Positions 48,827 to 59,139 are shown, counted from the stretch's first letter. The stretch is DNA of 64,000 nucleotides from an uncultured Alistipes sp. (GCA_945494785.1 CALYVN010000002.1:19146-83145), one strand, 5' to 3'. Notes: generated by a model from the letters alone, not told the origin. Numbers and translations are program-made.

Positions 48827-50608
48827 ATGAATATAGAACAGCACATCGCCAATGTCGTATTCCATGCGGTCGATTCGTTGTACGGAGGGGTCCATATGTC
48901 CCAAATCCAGATACAGAAGACCCGCAAGGAGTTTGATGGCGATTACACGCTCGTTACCTTCCCGTTGCTGCGCATCAGTCGCAAGTCGCCCGAAGCGACG
49001 GCACAGGAGATAGGCGAACGCATTGTGGCGGATAACGCCGACATCGAGGGATTCAATGTAATCAAAGGCTTTTTGAACATTGTTCTCGGCTCGGCATTCT
49101 GGTTTGAGCGTTTCGGCGAAATCGTTGCCGATGCACACTATGGTCAGGCAGCCCCTACGGGTCGCAATATCATGATTGAGTATTCGTCGCCCAATACCAA
49201 CAAACCGCTCCATTTGGGACACGTGCGCAACAATCTGCTCGGTTACTCAGTGGCACAGATTCTCAAAGCCAACGGACACAACGTCATCAAGGCCAACCTT
49301 GTAAACGATAGAGGCATACATATCTGCAAATCGATGGTCGCATGGTTGCTCTACGGCAATGGTGCCACTCCCGAATCGACAGGCAAAAAGGGCGACCATC
49401 TGGTGGGCGACTACTATGTCGAATTCGACAAACACTACAAGGCAGAGATTGCAGCTTTGGTAGCCGACGGTGCAAGCGAGGAGGAGGCGAAAAAGAGGGC
49501 TCCGATTATGCTGCGCGCGCAAGAGATGTTGCGCAAGTGGGAGGCGAAAGACCCCGAAGTCTATGCCCTTTGGGAGAAGATGAACGGTTGGGTCTATAAG
49601 GGCTTCGATGTTACATATAAGGCATTGGGCGTCGATTTCGACAAGGTCTATTACGAATCGCAGACCTACCTCCTGGGCAAATCGCTCGTGCAGGAGGGTT
49701 TGGACAAGGGCATCTTCTTCCGCAAGGAGGACGGCTCGGTTTGGATTGACCTTACGGCGGACGGATTAGACCAAAAACTGCTGTTGCGCGGCGATGGTAC
49801 GTCGGTCTATATGACGCAGGATTTGGGTACGGCATTGAGCCGCTTTGACGAGAACAAACTCGACAGCATGATTTATGTTGTCGGCAACGAGCAGAACTAC
49901 CACTTCCAAGTGCTGAAACTCGTGCTGAAAAAGTTGGGTTACGAATGGAGCGACAGCATCTACCATCTCTCCTACGGTATGGTCGAACTGCCGAACGGCA
50001 AGATGAAATCCCGCGAGGGTACGGTGGTCGATGCCGACGAACTCATCGAAGGCATGGTCGATACTGCTCGTGCGATGTCCGAGGAGTTGGGCAAATTGGA
50101 GGGCTGTACTGAACAGGAGGCTGCCGCGATTTCGCGCATGGTCGGTTTGGGCGCACTCAAATACTTCATCTTGAAGGTCGATCCCAAGAAGACCATGCTC
50201 TTTAATCCCGAAGAGTCCATCGACTTTAACGGCAATACGGGTCCGTTCATCCAATATACGCATGCCCGCATCTGTTCCGTGCTGCGCAAGGCAGAGGAAC
50301 AGGGCATCGAGTTCGCGGATTGTACGTCGGCAGACGAGTGTCTGCGGGAGGAGACCGAGATTATAAAGTCGCTGTGCGACTATCCGAACGTGGTTGCTGC
50401 TGCGGGCGAGAATTTCGCACCGTCGCTGATAGCGAACTACACCTACGAATTGTGCAAACTTTTCAACGGCTACTATCACGATTACTCTATTCTGCGCGAG
50501 GAGTGCTGCGCAACCAAGCGCATGCGTCTGCAACTTGCACGCCAAGTTGCCCGTGTCATAGCATCGTCCATGAGTCTGCTCGGTATCGAGGTGCCTCAAA
50601 GAATGTAG
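48827..50608 (+). CDS. argS: Arginyl-tRNA synthetase
   Basis: IEYSSPNTNKPLHLGHVRNNLLG (HIGH-like) and the class I ArgRS C-terminus. Confidence 0.97.
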   Translation: MNIEQHIANVVFHAVDSLYGGVHMSQIQIQKTRKEFDGDYTLVTFPLLRISRKSPEATAQEIGERIVADNADIEGFNVIKGFLNIVLGSAFWFERFGEIVADAHYGQAAPTGRNIMIEYSSPNTNKPLHLGHVRNNLLGYSVAQILKANGHNVIKANLVNDRGIHICKSMVAWLLYGNGATPESTGKKGDHLVGDYYVEFDKHYKAEIAALVADGASEEEAKKRAPIMLRAQEMLRKWEAKDPEVYALWEKMNGWVYKGFDVTYKALGVDFDKVYYESQTYLLGKSLVQEGLDKGIFFRKEDGSVWIDLTADGLDQKLLLRGDGTSVYMTQDLGTALSRFDENKLDSMIYVVGNEQNYHFQVLKLVLKKLGYEWSDSIYHLSYGMVELPNGKMKSREGTVVDADELIEGMVDTARAMSEELGKLEGCTEQEAAAISRMVGLGALKYFILKVDPKKTMLFNPEESIDFNGNTGPFIQYTHARICSVLRKAEEQGIEFADCTSADECLREETEIIKSLCDYPNVVAAAGENFAPSLIANYTYELCKLFNGYYHDYSILREECCATKRMRLQLARQVARVIASSMSLLGIEVPQRM

Positions 50609-50614
50609 TGTAAT

Positions 50615-51607
50615 ATGGCAGGCTCAAATTTTGTCGATTACGTCAAGATTTTTGCACGGTCGGGACACGGCGGCGCAGGCTCGGCGCATTTTCGTCGCGA
50701 GAAGTTCGTGGCTTTCGGTGGTCCGGACGGCGGCGATGGCGGCAAGGGTGGCAGTATTATTTTGCAGGGCGACAGTCAGTATTGGACGCTGATACATCTC
50801 AAATACCAACGCCACCAATTTGCCGAAGATGGCGAATGCGGCTCGGGTGCCCGTTCGTCGGGTAAGGATGCAAAAGACATCATTATTCCTGTTCCGCTCG
50901 GTACGGTTGCCAAAGATGCCGAAACGGGCGAAGTGGTAGGTGAGGTTACGGAGAACGGCGAACAGTTGGTACTGCTCAAAGGCGGTCGCGGCGGATTGGG
51001 TAATTGGCATTTCCGTTCGGCCACCAATCAGGCTCCGCGTTATGCGCAACCGGGTGAAGAGGGTGCCGAAGGTACGTTCGTTTTGGAATTGAAGGTACTC
51101 GCCGATGTCGGTTTGGTCGGTTTTCCGAATGCCGGCAAGAGTACGCTGCTGTCGGTCGTGTCGTCTGCCAAGCCGAAAATCGCCAACTATGCCTTTACGA
51201 CCCTCGAACCCAATCTGGGTATTGTCGAGGTGCGCGACCACAAGTCGTTCATCATGGCGGATATTCCGGGTATCATCGAGGGTGCGCACGAGGGCAAAGG
51301 CTTGGGTACACGCTTTCTGCGCCATATCGAGCGCAATTCGATATTGCTGTTTATGATTCCTGCCGACAGCGACGATATATGCCGCGATTACGAGATTCTG
51401 CTCGGCGAATTGACGCAGTACAATCCCGAATTGCTCGACAAACAGCGGCTGTTGTCCATCACCAAGTGCGATATGATCGACGATGAACTGATTGAGCAGA
51501 TGCGCGCACATCTGCCTGCGAATGTCGAATCGGTATTTATTTCATCGGTTTCGGGCTTGAACATCACAACGCTCAAAGATATGTTGTGGGCTGCATTGCA
51601 ACGATAA
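50615..51607 (+). CDS. obgE: GTPase ObgE/CgtA
   Basis: Obg glycine-rich domain ([12 protein letters not shown]), G1 [12 protein letters not shown]. Confidence 0.97.
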   Translation: MAGSNFVDYVKIFARSGHGGAGSAHFRREKFVAFGGPDGGDGGKGGSIILQGDSQYWTLIHLKYQRHQFAEDGECGSGARSSGKDAKDIIIPVPLGTVAKDAETGEVVGEVTENGEQLVLLKGGRGGLGNWHFRSATNQAPRYAQPGEEGAEGTFVLELKVLADVGLVGFPNAGKSTLLSVVSSAKPKIANYAFTTLEPNLGIVEVRDHKSFIMADIPGIIEGAHEGKGLGTRFLRHIERNSILLFMIPADSDDICRDYEILLGELTQYNPELLDKQRLLSITKCDMIDDELIEQMRAHLPANVESVFISSVSGLNITTLKDMLWAALQR

Positions 51608-54090
51608 TGCGCCTTTGCAGATACATACTCCTTTTGATTGCGATTTTGTCGTGCATTTCCGCCTATGGGCAGGATTTGCACGACTATCGTTATTACAAAC
51701 TGTTTGAAGACGAAACGACGGAAGCGGTGGAGTTGCAGACCGATTCGATTGTCGCCGACACTCCCCGCAAATCGTACGGACGCCGACTGCTCGACTACAA
51801 CTTCCGCTTTGTCCGCACCATGCGTCGCGGTGCATCGCTCGCCGAACGGCAAACTTCTCTCGGCGGCATCTGCGTCGAAGGGTTGTACCGCTCTGCGGCA
51901 ACACGCCTGCAACTCGTGCGCAACGAAACGGACGGCCTAACATTCTCCTCTGCATCGGCAGGAGGAGCATTCGGCAATGCGGAGTATGCTTGCGACACCA
52001 TTGTACAGGAGCGCACTTCGGTTGCCTTCAATCTCTCGTCGCGCAACTATCTGGCGGGCATAAATGCCAATACGGCATGGCATGCAGGGCGTAATTGGTC
52101 GCTTGCGGTCGATGTATCGGCACGCACGGGGCGCGATGCGCACATCAAAAGCATCTTTACCAACGAAATGTCGCTCGATGTTATGGCGGTAAAGCAATTC
52201 GACTCGCTGCACCGACTCTCTGCCGTAGTGCTGCTGTCGCCTGTGGAGCGCGGAACGCGACAGGCCTCGACCCGCGAGGCTTTCGGATTGCGCGGCAACA
52301 CGCTCTATTCGCCTTCGTGGGGTTATCAGAACGGCAAGGTGCGCAATTCGCATGTGCGACGCGACATGGTGCCTGTGGCTGTTGCCATGTACGAAGGGCA
52401 GATAACGGCGCAGACCTCATTGTCGGCATCGGTGGGTACAACGCTCGGTATCAGGCGTTACAGTATTCTCGATTGGTTCGATGCACCGACACCTGCACCC
52501 GACAACTATCGCCGTATGCCGAGTTATTTTACCGATGCAGCAGTTGCCGACATGGTGGCGGACGCATGGCGACGAGGCGATACACGCTATACGCAGATAG
52601 ATTTCGACGAACTTGTGGCACGCAACCGTTTGACGGGCGACGAATCGGTGTATGCGGTTGCCGACAGGGTAGAGCGGATTACGCGGTTGCAGATGCGGGT
52701 GGCAGCGACCACTGCGCTCGCCAAAAATATGCGAATCACATACGGCATCGATGCTCTCTACGACCGCAGTCGTCGTTACAAACAGATGCGGGATTTGCTC
52801 GGTGGCAGACCGATTACCGACATAGACCACTATCTGATAGACGACGATGCCTTCTGCAATTCGTTGCAGAACAATCTGCTTACACCCAATCGCCGTATAG
52901 ACGAAGGCGACCGCTACGGTTACGACTATGCCTTGTCGCGAACTTCGGCATCGCTCTTTTGTGCCTTGAATTACGTTGCATCCGAACTGTATGTCGATGC
53001 GACGGTCGAAATCGGCTATGGCGGCATTGTCCGCAAAGGCTTCTATCGCAAGGAACTCTTTGCCGACAACTCCTATGGTCGTTCGCGCGTCGTGCGTTTG
53101 TCGCCTTATGCCCTGCGGTTGGCTGTCGGTTACGATATATCGAAGCAACACCGCTTGCGCTTGGCGGCGTTGGTGCGTGGCGATATGCCGGAGGCGGAGA
53201 ATCTGTTTTTGCAGGCCGATTACAACAACCGCACCATCGACAATCCCGTGTTGCGCAAGACATTCGCCGCCGAAGCGGTCTATACATTTGCGGGCGAGAA
53301 AATCGATTTGTCGGCTACCGCTTTCTGCTCGCTTACGCGTAGCGATACGGAGAGCGACAGGCTTTACGACGACACTTCGGGCGAATATGCCGATATGGTC
53401 GTGTCGGGAATCGATGTGTTGCGTTACGGGGTTGAGGCGGAGTTGAATGTGCGACTTGCGGAACATTGGCGCATATCGGCTGCTTTGGCGGCAGGTCGCT
53501 ACAAATATGCAGCCAATCCGCGCATAACGCTCTATGCCGACAACGACAACCGTCTGCTGTGCGACCGAGTGCAGAGTTATGTCGGTAAATGTACGGTCGG
53601 CGGTGCGCCGCAGGTTATGGCAACTGCCGAAATAGCCTATTTCAACAGAGGTTGGGGCGTATCGGTCAATGCCGCGTATGCAGGATTGCGCTATGTTACG
53701 CCGTCGTTTTTGCGCCGTACCGAACGGGTGGCATATATGGCCGATTCGCCCGAATTGTTCGACGAATTTATGCGTCAGGAGCGGTTGAAGGATGCCTTCT
53801 CGATAGATTTGTCGCTCTCCAAAACGTTATATTTGAGCCGCTTCGACAAACGCATCTATACCGCACCGCATCTGCCGCGTTTTATCGATCGCCATTCGCA
53901 TTCGCGCTTGACCTTCTATCTCTCTGTCGGCAACCTGCTCGGCGGGCGCAATACGGTTTACAGCGGTTACGAATCGTCGCGCCTGCAACGGAATTGGTTG
54001 GCAGGTGCATATACCTTCCGCCCGCAGGCCTCGCGCTACCTCTATGCCTATCCGCGCACCTACTATTTTGCGGTACGGTTTACATTCTGA
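51607..54090 (+). CDS. Outer membrane beta-barrel protein (TonB-dependent receptor-like, plug not evident)
   Basis: Signal peptide [22 protein letters not shown]; beta-strand-rich, aromatic C-terminus YYFAVRFTF; ATG overlaps the obgE stop (TAATG). Confidence 0.75.
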   Translation: MRLCRYILLLIAILSCISAYGQDLHDYRYYKLFEDETTEAVELQTDSIVADTPRKSYGRRLLDYNFRFVRTMRRGASLAERQTSLGGICVEGLYRSAATRLQLVRNETDGLTFSSASAGGAFGNAEYACDTIVQERTSVAFNLSSRNYLAGINANTAWHAGRNWSLAVDVSARTGRDAHIKSIFTNEMSLDVMAVKQFDSLHRLSAVVLLSPVERGTRQASTREAFGLRGNTLYSPSWGYQNGKVRNSHVRRDMVPVAVAMYEGQITAQTSLSASVGTTLGIRRYSILDWFDAPTPAPDNYRRMPSYFTDAAVADMVADAWRRGDTRYTQIDFDELVARNRLTGDESVYAVADRVERITRLQMRVAATTALAKNMRITYGIDALYDRSRRYKQMRDLLGGRPITDIDHYLIDDDAFCNSLQNNLLTPNRRIDEGDRYGYDYALSRTSASLFCALNYVASELYVDATVEIGYGGIVRKGFYRKELFADNSYGRSRVVRLSPYALRLAVGYDISKQHRLRLAALVRGDMPEAENLFLQADYNNRTIDNPVLRKTFAAEAVYTFAGEKIDLSATAFCSLTRSDTESDRLYDDTSGEYADMVVSGIDVLRYGVEAELNVRLAEHWRISAALAAGRYKYAANPRITLYADNDNRLLCDRVQSYVGKCTVGGAPQVMATAEIAYFNRGWGVSVNAAYAGLRYVTPSFLRRTERVAYMADSPELFDEFMRQERLKDAFSIDLSLSKTLYLSRFDKRIYTAPHLPRFIDRHSHSRLTFYLSVGNLLGGRNTVYSGYESSRLQRNWLAGAYTFRPQASRYLYAYPRTYYFAVRFTF

Positions 54091-54100
54091 CAGATACGCA

Positions 54101-54126
54101 AAAAGACCGCAAATGTGCGGTCTTTT
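54101..54126. terminator. Terminator between convergent genes
   Basis: aaaagaccgca...tgcggtctttt. Confidence 0.8.
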
Positions 54127-54146
54127 GTTGCAAACAAAGGAAGCGT

Positions 54147-54962
54147 TTAGTATTGCTCCTTGTCGTTGGGGAAATCGCCCGATTTGACATCCTCGATATA
54201 GCGCGAAACGGCATCCGACATGACCTCGTGCAAATCGGCATATCGTCGCAGAAAACGTGGCGAGAAGCCCTTGTTGATACCCAACATGTCGTGGATGACC
54301 AATACCTGTCCGTCGGTACCTGCCCCTGCGCCTATGCCTATTGTCGGGATGCTCAACTCCTGCGAAACCCGTGTGGCAAGCGTCGCGGGAATCTTCTCCA
54401 ACACAATCGAGAAACAACCTGCCTCTTCGAGCAGATGGGCATCGTGCAACAGCCGTTGTGCCTCTGCCTCCTCTTTGGCACGGACGGTATATGTGCCGAA
54501 TTTGTGAATCGACTGCGGAGTCAGCCCGAGATGACCCATAACCGGTATGCCGGCGGAAAGAATACGCTTTATGGAGTCCAAAATCTCCTCGCCGCCCTCC
54601 ATCTTTACGGCATCGGCCTCCGTCTCCTTCATTATGCGGATTGCCGAATCGAGTGCCGCTTGCGAGTCGCCCTGATATGTGCCGAACGGCATATCGACAA
54701 CCACCAAAGCCCTCTTGACTGCCCGCGTAACCGAGCGTGCATGATAAATCATCTGGTCGAGCGTTATGGGTAGTGTGGTTTCGTAACCCGCCATAACGTT
54801 GGCGGCAGAATCGCCGACCAATATCACGTCGATACCTGCAGCATCGACTATCGTTGCCATGGAAAAATCGTAAGAGGTGAGCATCGATATTTTCTCGCCG
54901 CGCCCCTTCATCTCTTTGAGCCGCAATGTCGTTACGGCTCTTGTGGTACTCTCTACCGACAT
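54147..54962 (-). CDS. panB: 3-methyl-2-oxobutanoate hydroxymethyltransferase
   Basis: [40 protein letters not shown]. Confidence 0.96.
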   Translation of the reverse strand: MSVESTTRAVTTLRLKEMKGRGEKISMLTSYDFSMATIVDAAGIDVILVGDSAANVMAGYETTLPITLDQMIYHARSVTRAVKRALVVVDMPFGTYQGDSQAALDSAIRIMKETEADAVKMEGGEEILDSIKRILSAGIPVMGHLGLTPQSIHKFGTYTVRAKEEAEAQRLLHDAHLLEEAGCFSIVLEKIPATLATRVSQELSIPTIGIGAGAGTDGQVLVIHDMLGINKGFSPRFLRRYADLHEVMSDAVSRYIEDVKSGDFPNDKEQY

Positions 54963-55209
54963 TTTTGGTTGGTTTTTAAGTTTTGCGACGCAAAGGTAAG
55001 CAATTTATCGATACGGCTGCCACCGCACTGCAAAAGTTTTTGCCGCGAGAAGCAATTCCGGCAAGGCACTTGCAGGAAATCATCCTCAAAGAGCAACATC
55101 CGGAATCATGGGATTCGAACGGCGAAGCCGTCGCCGAAATACCGCTGAAAATAAAACACAATTATTTCGGCAACCCCCGACCACAATTCGAAACCATCAA
55201 TTCCCGTTT

Positions 55210-55335
55210 CAGAATCCGTCGGGCGATAAACAATCACCCTTTTGTTTTGTGTCCGACAGTGTCAAATTTATTTGTAAGCGAGGCGGACACAAAACAAAAA
55301 AAGACCACTACAAAGTAGTGGTCTGACGGATTCTG
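55210..55335. repeat. Nested inverted repeats downstream of tRNA-Val
   Basis: Outer cagaatccgtc (55210-55220)/gacggattctg (55325-55335); inner tttgttttgtgtccg (55241-55255)/cggacacaaaacaaa (55284-55298). Confidence 0.8.
55303..55323 (-). terminator. Terminator of tRNA-Asn/tRNA-Val unit
   Basis: gaccactac-aaa-gtagtggtc followed on the minus strand by TTTTTTTGTTTT. Confidence 0.8.
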
Positions 55336-55343
55336 GAATTGTG

Positions 55344-55418
55344 TGGGAGTTGAGGGATTCGAACCCCCGACCCTCTGCTTGTAAGGCAGATGCTCTGAAC
55401 CAGCTGAGCTAAACTCCC
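55344..55418 (-). tRNA. tRNA-Val (anticodon TAC)
   Basis: Reverse complement gggagtttagctcagctggttcagagcatctgccttacaagcagagggtcgggggttcgaatccctcaactccca. Confidence 0.96.
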
Positions 55419-55538
55419 GTTTCAAAAAATGGCTCGGGACTGCGAGCATCACTGCCCGCCGCAACGGAACATGCTATCCACAACACTGCATCCGCAGCGT
55501 ACAAGTGGGCAGTTGCTCTTGCAACCCTCGCGCAAATG

Positions 55539-55612
55539 CGCCTGAACAAGGACTTGAACCTAGGACCCCATGATTAACAGTCATGTGCTCTAACCGACTG
55601 AGCTATTCAGGC
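55539..55612 (-). tRNA. tRNA-Asn (anticodon GTT)
   Basis: Reverse complement gcctgaatagctcagtcggttagagcacatgactgttaatcatggggtcctaggttcaagtccttgttcaggc. Confidence 0.95.
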
Positions 55613-55736
55613 GTTTTTAAAGAACCTTCGAAACAGAATCGGGCAACGGTACACCCGTTTTCCCGATTTTCGTGGTGCAAATATACGGCTATTTTTTATT
55701 CCTGCAAAAATTTTGTGCAAAAAATGCAAAAAAATA

Positions 55737-55744
55737 TAACTTTG
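55737..55744 (+). promoter_or_regulatory. -7 element TAACTTTG of DUF1573 gene
   Basis: TAnnTTTG 7 nt from the ATG at 55752. Confidence 0.55.
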
Positions 55745-55751
55745 CCCTGTG

Positions 55752-56840
55752 ATGAACAGATTAGTCATATTCGGCCTTTCGCTATTCGCATTATCGGTTG
55801 TGACAACGGTTGCGACGGCCCAGTCGGCATTGCGTTTTGCCGAGTCGCAACACGATTTCGGCACGATAAATGAGGATGGAGGCATTGTGTCGAATACGTT
55901 TCGTTTTACCAACGTCGCCGACGTGCCTGTGGTTGTAATCGATGTTGCATCGTCGTGCGGCTGTACGAAGGCGGAGTTCTCGCGCAAGCCCGTACAAGCA
56001 GGCGCAGATGGCGAGATTATCGTCCGTTTCGACCCTATGGATTACCCCGCAGGGGCGTTTTCGCGCAAGGTAACCGTCTCGACATCGCAAGGCAGGGCAG
56101 AAACACTGACGGTAACGGGTAGGGTAAAACCCCGCAAAAAGAGCATTGTCGAACGTTATCCGCTCGCCATAGGCAACGGCATACGGTTAGAATCGAACGC
56201 CCATGCGTTCGGCTATGTCGAACACGGCTCTGCCCAACGCAGTGCAATCGGCATGATAAACGATTCCGACAAGGCGGTGCGAATCGACATAAAGCTTGCG
56301 ACAATCGAGAGTCGGCTCGATATACGCCATCCGCACACCCTTGCTCCTCACGAGGAGGGGGTGATAGATTTCGGCTACATATTGACTGAGGTGTGTGCCG
56401 TCTATGGCACGATGCGCGATTTGGCGACGATTTCCATCGATGGCAAGGCCTCCGATTACGAGTTGATTATAAGCGGTATGGCGATAGACAGCCGCAACCG
56501 TGAGGGCGACAATGGAGAGCCTGCGGCACAATTGTCGGAAAATTTTATTAAATTTGGGACGCTCAAAAGTACCGACGTGGCGCAACGACGGACGATTGTG
56601 CTGCACAATGCGGGCAGTGCGCCGCTGCATCTGCGCCATGTCGAGACCGAACGAGGCGTTGTCGCGGTCATCATGCCCGACAGACGCACCGTTGCAGCGG
56701 GTGGCAAAACGATATTGACCGTTGTTCTGCATCCGTCGAAATGTCCGTTCGGGGCAGTTGCCGACCGCATCAGAATTATTACCGATGATGCTGGACGACC
56801 TGTTTTGAGCGTAAAGGTTACCGCTTTGATTGAGAAATAG
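55752..56840 (+). CDS. DUF1573-domain secreted protein
   Basis: Signal peptide; FAESQHDFGTINEDGGIVSNTFRFTNVADVPVVVIDVASSCGCTKAEFSRKPVQAG. Confidence 0.9.
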   Translation: MNRLVIFGLSLFALSVVTTVATAQSALRFAESQHDFGTINEDGGIVSNTFRFTNVADVPVVVIDVASSCGCTKAEFSRKPVQAGADGEIIVRFDPMDYPAGAFSRKVTVSTSQGRAETLTVTGRVKPRKKSIVERYPLAIGNGIRLESNAHAFGYVEHGSAQRSAIGMINDSDKAVRIDIKLATIESRLDIRHPHTLAPHEEGVIDFGYILTEVCAVYGTMRDLATISIDGKASDYELIISGMAIDSRNREGDNGEPAAQLSENFIKFGTLKSTDVAQRRTIVLHNAGSAPLHLRHVETERGVVAVIMPDRRTVAAGGKTILTVVLHPSKCPFGAVADRIRIITDDAGRPVLSVKVTALIEK

Positions 56841-56856
56841 TTAAACCGAACGATAT

Positions 56857-57735
56857 ATGTTTGAGATAGTTGAAAAGCGACTGCTTGCCGACGGCATATT
56901 CCTCACGCGCGTCCATGCACCGCGCATTGCCAAATCGGCTTTACCGGGGCAGTTCGTCATCGTTCGTGCCGACGGCAACGGCGAGCGCACACCGCTGACC
57001 ATTGCCGATTACGACACGGCAGACGGGACGATAACGTTGGTAACGCAGGCGTTGGGCGTATCCACGCGCAAAATAGTGGCAAAGGAGGTCGGCGAGTCGT
57101 TTGCCGATGTTGCCGGACCGCTCGGACGGCCATCCGATTTCGTGAGTATGTCGGACGAGGAGTTGCACCGTACCCGATTCGTATTCATAGGTGGCGGAGT
57201 CGGTACGGCACCCGTATATCCCCAAGTAAAGTGGCTGCACGAACACGGCATCGAGGCCGATGTAATCGTCGGAGCCAAGAGCGAACGGATGTTGATTTAC
57301 ACCGACGAATTGGCGCGTGTCGGTCGGTTGCACATAGCTACCGATGACGGCTCGCGAGGTTTTCACGGATTGGTTACGGCATTGCTCGAAAAGTTGGTTG
57401 CGGAGGGCAACACCTTCGACCGATGCGTGGCGATAGGCCCTATGATAATGATGAAATTCGTCGCGCTTACCACCAAGAAGTTGGGTATTGGTTGCACGGT
57501 TTCTCTCAATGCCCTTATGGTCGATGGTACGGGTATGTGCGGTGCGTGTCGGGTAACTGTTGCCGGCAAAACACGCTTTACCTGCGTGGATGGTCCCGAA
57601 TTCGACGGCCACGAGGTCGATTTCGACGAAGCCATGCGCCGTCAGGGAATGTACCGTACACAGGAGGAGCGGGCATTGGCGATTATGCGCGAACGCGAGG
57701 CGGGACACAAATGCAATATCGGTTTAGACAAGTAG
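56857..57735 (+). CDS. nfnA: NfnA/SudB-like FAD/NAD and [2Fe-2S] subunit (dihydroorotate dehydrogenase electron-transfer-type)
   Basis: RTPLTIADYD, GGGVGTAPVYPQ, CGACRVTVAGKTRFTCVDGPEFDGHEVD; adjacent to nfnB-like gene. Confidence 0.85.
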   Translation: MFEIVEKRLLADGIFLTRVHAPRIAKSALPGQFVIVRADGNGERTPLTIADYDTADGTITLVTQALGVSTRKIVAKEVGESFADVAGPLGRPSDFVSMSDEELHRTRFVFIGGGVGTAPVYPQVKWLHEHGIEADVIVGAKSERMLIYTDELARVGRLHIATDDGSRGFHGLVTALLEKLVAEGNTFDRCVAIGPMIMMKFVALTTKKLGIGCTVSLNALMVDGTGMCGACRVTVAGKTRFTCVDGPEFDGHEVDFDEAMRRQGMYRTQEERALAIMREREAGHKCNIGLDK

Positions 57736-57741
57736 CGAATT

Positions 57742-59139
57742 ATGGCAAACAAAATACCGCGCGTGCCGGTGCGCGAACAAAATCCGGCGCAACGTGCCGC
57801 CAACTTCGAGGAGGTATGCTACGGCTACAATGCCAACGAGGCGATGTTGGAAGCGACACGCTGTTTGGATTGCAAAAATCCGCGATGCGTTACCGCGTGT
57901 CCCGTAGGCATTAAAATTCCGCGTTTCATCGAGCGACTCAAAGAGGGCGATTTCTCTGCGGCTGCCGACATCATTGCCGAAGATTCGTCGCTGCCGAGCA
58001 TCTGCGGGCGTGTTTGTCCGCAAGAGACGCAGTGCGAAGGCTCGTGCATACTCGGCATCAAGGGCGAAGCGGTGGCGATAGGCAAATTGGAGCGTTTTAT
58101 CGGCGATTGGCAGTTGGAACACCGCACTGCCGAACATGCGGCACCCGCAACCAACGGCCATCGTGTGGCGGTTGTCGGCAGCGGACCGTCGTCGTTGGCT
58201 TGTGCAAGCGATTTGGCAAAGATGGGTTACAAGGTCGATGTATTCGAGGCATTGCACGAATTGGGCGGTGTGCTGGTTTACGGCATCCCCGAATTCCGTC
58301 TGCCGAAACAGGCGATTGTCCGCAAGGAGATTGAGGCAGTGCGTCGGTTGGGCGTAACCTTCGAAACCGATGTCGTCGTCGGCCGTACCGTAACTGTCGA
58401 TTCTCTGCTCGACGACGAGGGGTACGACGCCGTATTCATCGGGTCGGGTGCAGGATTGCCGCGTTTTATGGGCATCGAGGGCGAAAACCTCAACGGAGTA
58501 TTCTCTGCCAACGAATTTCTTACGCGAGCCAATTTGATGCGTGCCTACGACAACGAATCGGATACACCGATATATGTCGGTCGGCGTGTGGTTGTGGTCG
58601 GCGGAGGCAACGTGGCGATGGATGCCGTCCGTACAGCCAAGCGATTGGGCGCGGATGCCACAATCGTCTATCGTCGCAGCGAAACCGAATTGCCCGCACG
58701 TCGAGAGGAGGTGCATCATGCCAAGGAGGAGGGTATAGAGTTCCGTATGCTGACCAATCCGACGCGCATCATCGGCGACGAACGCGGTTGGGTGCGCGAA
58801 ATAAATTGCGTGCGGATGGAGTTGGGTGAGCCCGACGAGAGCGGTCGCCGTTCGCCTGTCGAGGTTGCCGGCTCCGATTTTCGGATTGAATGCGATGCGG
58901 TGATTATGGCACTCGGTACATTGCCCAATCCGCTTATCGCCTCCACCACGTCGGGTCTCGAAACCACACGACGGGGTTGCATTGCCGCCGATGCCGACGG
59001 ACGCACCACTCGCGAAGGGGTCTTTGCGGGAGGCGATACCGTAACGGGTGCGGCAACCGTGATTTTGGCAATGGGCGCAGGTCGGCGTGCCGCAAAAGCC
59101 ATAGACGAATACGTAAAAGCAAAAAATGCCAAACAATAG
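57742..59139 (+). CDS. nfnB: NfnB/GltD-like NADPH-dependent glutamate synthase-type oxidoreductase
   Basis: Fe-S motifs CLDCKNPRCVTACPVGI, CGRVCPQETQCEGSC; FAD GSGPSSLACASDLA; NADP GGGNVAMDAVRTAKRLGA. Confidence 0.88.
   Translation: MANKIPRVPVREQNPAQRAANFEEVCYGYNANEAMLEATRCLDCKNPRCVTACPVGIKIPRFIERLKEGDFSAAADIIAEDSSLPSICGRVCPQETQCEGSCILGIKGEAVAIGKLERFIGDWQLEHRTAEHAAPATNGHRVAVVGSGPSSLACASDLAKMGYKVDVFEALHELGGVLVYGIPEFRLPKQAIVRKEIEAVRRLGVTFETDVVVGRTVTVDSLLDDEGYDAVFIGSGAGLPRFMGIEGENLNGVFSANEFLTRANLMRAYDNESDTPIYVGRRVVVVGGGNVAMDAVRTAKRLGADATIVYRRSETELPARREEVHHAKEEGIEFRMLTNPTRIIGDERGWVREINCVRMELGEPDESGRRSPVEVAGSDFRIECDAVIMALGTLPNPLIASTTSGLETTRRGCIAADADGRTTREGVFAGGDTVTGAATVILAMGAGRRAAKAIDEYVKAKNAKQ

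Noticed and set aside
47432-49222. 596-aa minus-strand ORF across the metallophosphatase gene and argS start
   Set aside because: Spans two well-supported opposite-strand genes and the argS promoter; no domain signature
54983-55318. 111-aa ORF between panB and tRNA-Val
   Set aside because: Overlaps inverted repeats and a terminator; no protein-like composition
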